A program made the position numbers and the translations under genes. A DNA stretch of 5,804 nt from assembly GCA_902491795.1 (NCBI GenBank), contig CABUIX010000084.1, positions 1 through 5,804 on the forward strand, read 5' to 3'. The notes under the pieces are model-generated. The model ran no database searches. It saw nothing but the letters and a program-made list of their open reading frames with translations, and was not told the origin of the DNA. The stretch's first letter is position 1; each line of letters begins with the position of its first letter. The stretch comes from an uncultured Bacteroidales bacterium (GTDB taxonomy: Bacteria > Bacteroidota > Bacteroidia > Bacteroidales > UBA932). This document shows, piece by piece, positions 1-4,640 of this stretch.

Positions 1-606
1 GAAAACGAGAATGCTATTCTCGAATCTCCCACGGGAACGGGAAAGACTCTTGCCGCCACACTTTTGGGCAAGAAGAACGGCATGGATGTGTATCGCGTGG
101 ATCTTTCGATGATAGTCTCCAAGTATATCGGCGAGACAGAAAAGAACCTTGCCAAGGTCTTCGACATGGCGGAAAACCGCAACTGGATCCTGTTCTTCGA
201 TGAGGCGGATGCCCTTTTCGGCAAACGGACATCGGCCAATACCTCCAATGACAGGCACGCCAATCAGGAGGTTGCCTACCTGCTTCAGCGCATCGAGGAT
301 TTTCCCGGCACCGTCATCCTTGCAACCAACCTCAAGTCCAACATCGATGAAGCCTTCTCCCGCCGTTTCCAGTCCATCATTTACTTTCCGATGCCCGATG
401 AGGAACAGCGTGCCGCCCTCTGGCGCAGCATGCTCCCGAAAGATTGGCTCGGCGATGATGCTGAAGAGCTAATCGCCGCAGCAGCACAGGCCGAACTTTC
501 CGGCGGTTCGATCGCGAATGTAGTGCGAAGGTGCGCGGTGGCGCTGACAAATAATGAGTGCACGTGTGTTGATCGTGTTCTTGTCTCTTCAAAAATCAAT
601 CTGTAA
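1..606 (+). CDS. AAA+ ATPase, C-terminal part (Cdc48/FtsH-like, resembles contractile-injection-system ATPases)
   Basis: The frame is open from base 1 to the TAA at 604-606, so 201 C-terminal residues are visible and the true start lies upstream. Visible-residue numbering: a P-loop at 8-16 (ESPTGTGKT), a Walker B FFDEAD at 65-70, sensor 1 in ILATN (Asn110), an arginine-finger pair RR at 121-122, and a sensor-2 helix LSGGSIANVVRR at 166-177. The stretches KYIGETEKNL, NQEVAYLLQRIEDF and NIDEAFSRRF are typical of the AAA+ ATPases found beside extracellular contractile injection systems (Afp15-like); that link is from remembered family patterns. Such ATPases remodel or assemble protein complexes in the cytosol. 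Oddities: the first P-loop Gly/Ala is Ser9, and the C-terminus (SSKINL) seems somewhat short, without the basic REF.KEG-like tail I expect. No injection-system structural gene is visible, so a stand-alone AAA+ chaperone remains possible. The AAA+ class is secure; the partner system is not. Confidence 0.88.
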   Translation, partial: ENENAILESPTGTGKTLAATLLGKKNGMDVYRVDLSMIVSKYIGETEKNLAKVFDMAENRNWILFFDEADALFGKRTSANTSNDRHANQEVAYLLQRIEDFPGTVILATNLKSNIDEAFSRRFQSIIYFPMPDEEQRAALWRSMLPKDWLGDDAEELIAAAAQAELSGGSIANVVRRCAVALTNNECTCVDRVLVSSKINL

Positions 607-618
607 GTATGTAATCAG

Positions 619-822
619 ATGAAAATTCGCCAGATCCCGTGGAATGGAGGTGAGGTCGCAAGGAAATTCAAAACATTTCATTCAATGATACAGGCACCAA
701 ATATTGATGATGTTGAAGAAGTTGTATTTGTCTGAAATACTGAAATGACCGTTAAAATGCCAGTTCCTGATTACAAAGGCGAAATAGCAGATATGATCTT
801 TTGTCTTGCGGATGCCTGTTGA
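619..822 (+). pseudogene. Small hypothetical frame interrupted by one in-frame TGA
   Basis: ATG at 619 opens a frame of 38 codons (beginning MKIRQIPWNGGEVARKFKTF) that stops at TGA 733-735. The same frame then stays open for 28 more codons (NTEMTVKMPVPDYKGEIADM...) to a TGA at 820-822. Read through, it would make a 67-position product of plausible composition, with acidic and hydrophobic residues alternating in VEEVVFV and GEIADMIF. This suggests either a genuine 38-residue peptide or a small gene broken by a nonsense change. I do not recognise the family. It begins 12 nt after the AAA+ stop in the same frame and ends before the ATPase promoter region. The stretch is much richer in AT than either neighbour (my hand count gives 18 G+C of 60 for 661-720). 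It may equally be non-coding spacer, because frames this short arise by chance. Confidence 0.3.
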
Positions 823-832
823 CTGTAAGTGG

Positions 833-844
833 TTTCCCGGGAAA
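833..844. promoter_or_regulatory. Perfect 12-bp palindrome, candidate operator
   Basis: TTTCCCGGGAAA reads identically on both strands. It lies 5 nt upstream of a -7 box and 19 nt upstream of the ATPase start codon, where a dimeric regulator would block or modulate initiation. A perfect 12-bp palindrome is expected about once per 4096 positions by chance, so the position matters more than its existence. No regulator gene is visible nearby, and the operator role is inferred. Confidence 0.3.
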
Positions 845-849
845 ATTGC

Positions 850-857
850 TACATTTG
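850..857 (+). promoter_or_regulatory. Bacteroidota-type -7 box (TACATTTG) for the ATPase-nuclease pair
   Basis: TACATTTG matches the Bacteroidota sigma-ABfr -7 consensus TAnnTTTG exactly. No convincing TTTG -33 element lies about 20 nt upstream; the nearest TTG (819-821) is too far. Initiation a few bases downstream would put the transcript start almost on the ATG at 864, giving a nearly leaderless message. It also argues against the in-frame TTG at 801 as start codon, because that would lie upstream of the promoter. Confidence 0.4.
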
Positions 858-863
858 TCAGGT

Positions 864-2063
864 ATGAAACGTTTGGTGATAAAGGAGTTCGGCCCCATAC
901 GGGAGGCTGACATGGAGTTGCGCAAAATCAATGCGATCATCGGGCCGCAGAGCTCCGGCAAGAGCTGCATCCTGAAGATTGCATGCCACTGTGCGTGGGT
1001 TGAGAAGCGTATCGAGATGGCGAGTTCGGAATCCGCATTTACCGAAGGTGACACCTTTATTTCAGGTCTTCTGCGATTCCACAAGTTGGGTGGATATCTC
1101 CGTCCCGGTTCCTTTATAGGATATGAGTCAGACAGGGTGAAATTTTCATACGGGAATTCAAAGTTCGTTTTTGAGTGGAAAGACAGATCTGAATCCTACC
1201 TGCGGCCCAAATTGTCGTATGTCCCGGCCGAGAGGAATCTCGTCGCGGTCATTCCGAACTGGTATGAGGTGAAGTTTTCCGACAACAACATCCGCAGTTT
1301 CATGGCTGACTGGGAGCGTGCGCGGAAGGAGCAGGTGAAGGGACTCAATATCATGAATCTCGGCGTTTCATACAGGTATGACCAGAACAGCGGCTCCGAC
1401 AGGATAGATTTGACAGGTGCTGAGGGCGGTTCTTTGGATTTCACGAACGCATCAAGCGGACTGCAGTCATTTATCCCTTTGTATGTGCATCTGAATTATC
1501 TGATGGGTGACGGGCTCAATAAATTTGACATGAGCATCGAAGATCTCAATCACATTACCTTTGACTCGTCAGACTTGAAGGAATTTCGTGACAGATTCAA
1601 TGATTATGTCAATATTCACTACTACGGGCATGCTCCTTCCATGCAGGATATCTATGCCCGTCTTGTGAAGTGTGACCACTGCGACATTTTCATAGAAGAG
1701 CCGGAGGAGAATCTGTTTCCCCAGACCCAGTATGATATGGTGTGCTGGCTGGCCCGGAGGTGCAACGAAAATGCTCGTCATTCTCTTTTCGTCGCGACCC
1801 ATAGCCCGTATGTCATGACGTCTTTCAACAATTTGCTTCAGGCGGGAGGAGTGTTGGAGTCTCAGCCCGGGAAGCGTGCAGAAGTGGATGCCGTTCTGGA
1901 TGCGTTTTGTGCCATTGACCCTTCGGCATTCTGCGCATATGCGGTCAAGGATGGCCTTGTGCATGACATTATGGACAGGGAATATGGACTCGTGTCGGCC
2001 GAAGAGCTTGATTCGGTGTCTGCCCGCATCGGGAGTCAGTTCGAAAAGCTTCTGGACCTATGA
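864..2063 (+). CDS. ABC/SMC-type AAA ATPase (AAA_15/OLD-like), first gene of a two-gene putative defence module
   Basis: The protein has 399 residues from ATG 864. It opens directly with the family's N-terminal strand MKRLVIKEFGPIREADMELR, which supports this start over the TTG 63 nt upstream. Motifs in order: Walker A GPQSSGKS at 27-34; SYVPAERN at 118-125, a characteristic block of AAA_15-like ATPases; an ABC-signature-like ASSGLQS at 196-202; Walker B with catalytic acid in IFIEEPE at 275-281, followed by the D-loop-like ENLFP; and a switch histidine in VATHSPYV at 310-317. No TOPRIM domain follows, so it is not a full OLD nuclease. There are no membrane segments, so it is presumably cytosolic. 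Members of this ATPase class act as sensors or motors for a partner effector (AriA of PARIS, PtuA of Septu, GajA of Gabija). Here the partner would be the protein encoded in the 4-nt-overlapping next gene. ATPase identity is strong; a defence role is inference from architecture and context. Confidence 0.9.
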   Translation: MKRLVIKEFGPIREADMELRKINAIIGPQSSGKSCILKIACHCAWVEKRIEMASSESAFTEGDTFISGLLRFHKLGGYLRPGSFIGYESDRVKFSYGNSKFVFEWKDRSESYLRPKLSYVPAERNLVAVIPNWYEVKFSDNNIRSFMADWERARKEQVKGLNIMNLGVSYRYDQNSGSDRIDLTGAEGGSLDFTNASSGLQSFIPLYVHLNYLMGDGLNKFDMSIEDLNHITFDSSDLKEFRDRFNDYVNIHYYGHAPSMQDIYARLVKCDHCDIFIEEPEENLFPQTQYDMVCWLARRCNENARHSLFVATHSPYVMTSFNNLLQAGGVLESQPGKRAEVDAVLDAFCAIDPSAFCAYAVKDGLVHDIMDREYGLVSAEELDSVSARIGSQFEKLLDL

Positions 2064-2485
2064 TTGATGTCCCGTCTGCCTGCGTGCATGTCAAATCGGA
2101 CTCGCAGATTGTCTTGAGTGAGAAGAGGAGCAGTATATGCTTTCTGAATCCGAGCCGCAAGTCATATGAGTTGGTATGCGTTGACGGGTGTGCAATTAAG
2201 GAAGGGCCACGATGTGATTACCTGCTCCGTCGTGTTGAGGACAGGCTTGAGTATTTTGTAGAGCTTAAGGGGTGTGATGTCCCGCATGCCATAGAACAAT
2301 TGCGTGCTTCCATCAATTTGTTGCGGTCGTGTGATTCCGGCGTGGACAGGAAGGCTTATGTGATAAGTACCAGAGGTTACCCTCGCACGACCACTGGGAT
2401 TCAGCGTGCCGTCAAGGAGTTCGGCAAAAGACTTTCGACCGAGCTGGTCTTCAGAGAGACACCATACACCTGCACGTTGCCTTGA
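2060..2485 (+). CDS. Small probable PD-(D/E)XK nuclease, partner of the ATPase
   Basis: This 141-residue protein starts within the stop codon of the ATPase gene (ATGA at 2060-2063), so the two are translationally coupled and probably made in fixed ratio. The core resembles a PD-(D/E)XK restriction-like fold: Asp53 in RCDYLL, a strand ending in FVELKG (Glu68-x-Lys70), and a helix AIEQLRASINLL with Gln80. These are the D, ExK and helix positions expected of the family. A following strand AYVISTRGYP (99-108) fits the last core strand. It is cysteine-rich (residues 8, 27, 40, 44, 52, 72, 91 and 138), with C40, C44 and C52 leading into the active-site Asp. No signal peptide or membrane segment is seen. 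The likely role is a metal-dependent nucleic-acid-cutting effector controlled by the ATPase. It is not an HNH protein like PtuB and shows no evident TOPRIM motif like AriB. The fold is inferred from motifs only; a catalytically silent adaptor is the alternative. Confidence 0.75.
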   Translation: MIDVPSACVHVKSDSQIVLSEKRSSICFLNPSRKSYELVCVDGCAIKEGPRCDYLLRRVEDRLEYFVELKGCDVPHAIEQLRASINLLRSCDSGVDRKAYVISTRGYPRTTTGIQRAVKEFGKRLSTELVFRETPYTCTLP

Positions 2486-2563
2486 ATGCTCGGTCCAGCT
2501 GTGCATCGTGGTGATTGCCGCATATCCGCTTTTCCCCAACATCCATTTTTGTCCGATTTGTGT

Positions 2564-2598
2564 CCCGATATGTCCGGAATGGTCGCGTTCGTGTCGGG
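2564..2598 (+). terminator. Imperfect hairpin after the ATPase-nuclease operon (possible terminator)
   Basis: CCCGATATG (2564-2572) can pair with CGTGTCGGG (2590-2598), giving nine pairs including two G-U, around a 17-nt loop. The downstream run is only moderately T-rich (GTTTCTGCTAATTTT). It lies 78 nt after the nuclease stop and just before a -7 box. Read-through termination is plausible, but the U tract is weak. Confidence 0.28.
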
Positions 2599-2606
2599 GT
2601 TTCTGC

Positions 2607-2614
2607 TAATTTTG
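2607..2614 (+). promoter_or_regulatory. Bacteroidota-type -7 box (TAATTTTG) for the galactanase operon
   Basis: TAATTTTG is an exact TAnnTTTG match, 30 nt upstream of the GH53 ATG. It would give a short leader of about 25 nt, and the bases before the ATG are A-rich (ACAATAACACCAATATT), as is usual for Bacteroidota genes translated without a Shine-Dalgarno sequence. A TTTG -33 element is not clear; TTCG at 2588-2591 is a poor and badly spaced match. A regulated promoter needing an activator would fit a glycan-utilisation operon. Confidence 0.4.
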
Positions 2615-2644
2615 TGAAGCGAAACTGACAATAACACCAATATT

Positions 2645-4633
2645 ATGAAGAGACATCTTTTGATGCTGATGCTGGCGGCTGCTCTGACTGCCTGCTCGCA
2701 GAAGTCGGGCGATTTCATGATCGGCGCCGACATTTCGGAAGTCCCGGCCTTCGAGGCCAGGGGCGGAGCGTATATGGGTCCCGACGGGACGACAGAGGAC
2801 ATCTGCAAGGTGATGAAGGACAATGGCTTCGACATCATCCGCCTGCGCCTGTTCGTGAACCCGGAGGCGGAAGGCGGCTATTCCAGTGAGGGCTTCTGCG
2901 GGACTGAGAGCACCATAGAGTTCGCGAAGCGCATCATCGGTGCGGGGATGCAGTTTGCGCTGGACTTCCACTACAGCGACACCTGGGCCGACCCGGACAA
3001 GCAGTACAAGCCTTCGGCGTGGAAGGGACTGACCGGAGAGGCTCTCGAGGACAGGCTCTACGAGTATACGAAGGACGTGCTCACACAGATGAAGAATGCC
3101 GGTGTGGCTCCGACTGTGGTGCAGGTGGGCAACGAGATCAACCACGGACTCGTGTGGCCCGACGGTTTCCTGAACGACAATTCCACCGAGGAGGACTGGG
3201 CTGCGGCGATGGGTCTTTACGAGGCCGGCGCCAGGGCGGTCCGCGAGGTTCTTCCGGAGGCCAGGCTCCAGGTGCATCTGGCGCTTGGAGGCGAGAATAC
3301 TCTGTGCCGCCAGTTCCTCGACTATATGGACAAGTATGGTGCTGAGTACGACATCATCGGGCTTTCGTACTATGAGAGGTGGCACGAGACCTACGATGAC
3401 CTGAAGGCCAATGTCTACGACCTTGCAGAGAGGTACGGCAAGCCGATATGTGTGTGCGAGTACGGCGCTGACGTCGACAACGTGAAGATCATCAACGACA
3501 TCGTGCGCTCTATTCCCGACGGGCTTGGCTACGGCACCATGGCGTGGGCTCCGAGCCGCACTCTTTTCAATGTTCCCGACCGCATGAAGGCTTCGCGCAC
3601 AAAGCCGATGAGCATGGGGATGAACGAGGAACTCTTTGCAATATACTCGCAGCTCGATCGTGACTATGCAGCAGGCCGGAAGCTGGACGTTCCCGCTCCG
3701 TTTGTTCGCACGGTAGACCTAGACGACAAGATAATCGGCGCTGACATTTCCTGGGTCCCACAGGAGGAGGCACGCGGCAAGAAATATTACGACAACGGGG
3801 TGCAGAAGGATGTGCTTGAGATACTTTCCGACTACGGTTTCAACTGGATACGTCTGCGCCTGTTCGTGGACCCTACGGCCGAGAATGGCTATTCGAAGGA
3901 GGGCTATTGCGGACTGGATTCGACTCTCGCTATGGCAAAGCGCATCAAGGCTGCGGGGATGAAGTTCCTGCTGGACTTCCACTACAGCGATACCTGGGCC
4001 GATCCCGGCAAGCAGTATAAGCCTGCCTCGTGGTCGCGTGATTCCGGATCAGGCCTCGAGGGGCGCATCTATACCTACTCCAAGGAGACCATTGAGCGCT
4101 TCATCGCCGAGGGCGTGACTCCCGACATGGTGCAGGTGGGCAATGAGATCAACCACGGGATGGTGTGGCCTCAGGGCAAGATCGGCGAGAGCTGGGTTCC
4201 TTTCCTGGTGATGCTTCGCTGCGCCAGCGCCGGCGTGAGGGCTGCCGATCCCAACATCAAGATAATGCTGCACATCGCATGCGGCGGACAGAACGCCGAG
4301 TCGGTGCAGTTCTTCGACAAGGCAATCAGCCGCGACGTGAAGTTCGACGTGATAGGGGAGTCCTATTACCCTGAGTGGCACGGCACTCTTGATGACCTGA
4401 AGAGCAATCTGACCGACCTTGCGGAGAGGTACGGCAAGCCTATCGTGGTTGTGGAGTATCAGGAGCACCGCAAGGAAGTCAACGAGATCGTGGCCGGCCT
4501 TCCCGACAACCTCGGACTCGGAACCTTCATCTGGGAGGCCACTTCTCCACGCTGGGGCGACCTCTTTGATGCCGACGGCTGCACCAACGCCAACATGGCG
4601 CTCTATCCCGATATCGTTAAACTTTATGACTGA
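2645..4633 (+). CDS. Tandem-domain GH53 endo-beta-1,4-galactanase, lipoprotein
   Basis: The protein has 662 residues. A lipoprotein signal peptide ends in the lipobox LTAC with Cys17, so the mature enzyme is lipid-anchored in the envelope. The residues after Cys17 (SQKSGD) lack the acidic cluster of the Bacteroidetes surface-export signal, so a periplasmic face is slightly favoured. Two GH53 (clan GH-A barrel) domains follow: about 24-345 and about 362-662. Each carries DFHYSDTWADP, the acid/base motif VGNEINHG (Glu164, Glu501) and a barrel-strand nucleophile Glu (CVCEYGAD Glu272; VVVEYQEH Glu604). GH53 enzymes cut beta-1,4-galactan internally with retention of configuration; this is the side chain of pectic rhamnogalacturonan I. 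A single-domain enzyme is usually about 350-400 residues, so this is a doubled form. The late barrel motif is GTFIWEATSPRWGD in copy 2 but GTMAWAPSRTLFN in copy 1, so copy 1 may differ in activity. It is followed after 7 nt by a GH2 gene in the same operon. Confidence 0.93.
   Translation: MKRHLLMLMLAAALTACSQKSGDFMIGADISEVPAFEARGGAYMGPDGTTEDICKVMKDNGFDIIRLRLFVNPEAEGGYSSEGFCGTESTIEFAKRIIGAGMQFALDFHYSDTWADPDKQYKPSAWKGLTGEALEDRLYEYTKDVLTQMKNAGVAPTVVQVGNEINHGLVWPDGFLNDNSTEEDWAAAMGLYEAGARAVREVLPEARLQVHLALGGENTLCRQFLDYMDKYGAEYDIIGLSYYERWHETYDDLKANVYDLAERYGKPICVCEYGADVDNVKIINDIVRSIPDGLGYGTMAWAPSRTLFNVPDRMKASRTKPMSMGMNEELFAIYSQLDRDYAAGRKLDVPAPFVRTVDLDDKIIGADISWVPQEEARGKKYYDNGVQKDVLEILSDYGFNWIRLRLFVDPTAENGYSKEGYCGLDSTLAMAKRIKAAGMKFLLDFHYSDTWADPGKQYKPASWSRDSGSGLEGRIYTYSKETIERFIAEGVTPDMVQVGNEINHGMVWPQGKIGESWVPFLVMLRCASAGVRAADPNIKIMLHIACGGQNAESVQFFDKAISRDVKFDVIGESYYPEWHGTLDDLKSNLTDLAERYGKPIVVVEYQEHRKEVNEIVAGLPDNLGLGTFIWEATSPRWGDLFDADGCTNANMALYPDIVKLYD
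2714..3679 (+). repeat. GH53 domain copy 1 of an internal tandem duplication
   Basis: Copy 1 covers residues about 24-345. It matches copy 2 along its whole length in protein sequence, with near-identical DNA blocks at 2961-3010 against 3972-4021 and at 3121-3147 against 4132-4158, both offset by 1011 nt. Compared with copy 2 it has an extra insertion after the acid/base motif (FLNDNSTEEDW) and a changed C-terminal barrel segment lacking the WE pair. SYYERWHETYDDL replaces the more canonical SYYPEWHGTLDDL. Confidence 0.85.
3728..4630 (+). repeat. GH53 domain copy 2 of an internal tandem duplication
   Basis: Copy 2 covers residues about 362-662 and begins DKIIGADISWVP, parallel to DFMIGADISEVP in copy 1. 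It keeps both catalytic Glu and the WE motif near the barrel end, and is the more canonical of the two. The joining segment (about residues 346-361) is short and proline-containing, without a separate linker domain. Confidence 0.85.
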
Positions 4634-4640
4634 GACTGCC

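Noticed and set aside
819..855. E. coli-like -35 TTGACT (819-824) paired with TACATT
   Set aside because: Spacing of 25 nt is too long for a sigma-70 promoter, and the -7 box reads as the Bacteroidota type.
801..863. TTG at 801 as start of the AAA_15 ATPase, adding 21 residues
   Set aside because: The extension (SCGCLLTVSGFPGKLLHLSG) does not look like this family, whose N-terminus begins at the MKRLVIKEFG strand. It also overlaps the palindrome and -7 box.
2406..2609. 67-codon + strand frame overlapping the end of the nuclease gene
   Set aside because: It is out of frame with a well-supported gene over much of its length, and its composition is Cys/Pro/Ser-rich without motifs.
2486..2617. 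43-codon frame starting right after the nuclease stop (TGAATG), with hydrophobic end MVAFVSGFLLIL
   Set aside because: The arrangement is suggestive of coupling, but the peptide has no recognisable family and overlaps the hairpin and the -7 box. Most likely chance.
2606..3385. 259-codon minus-strand frame opposite the GH53 gene
   Set aside because: It mirrors the codons of GH53 copy 1, whose motifs are unmistakable, and its translation (rich in Arg, His, Leu, Val) shows no recognisable domain.
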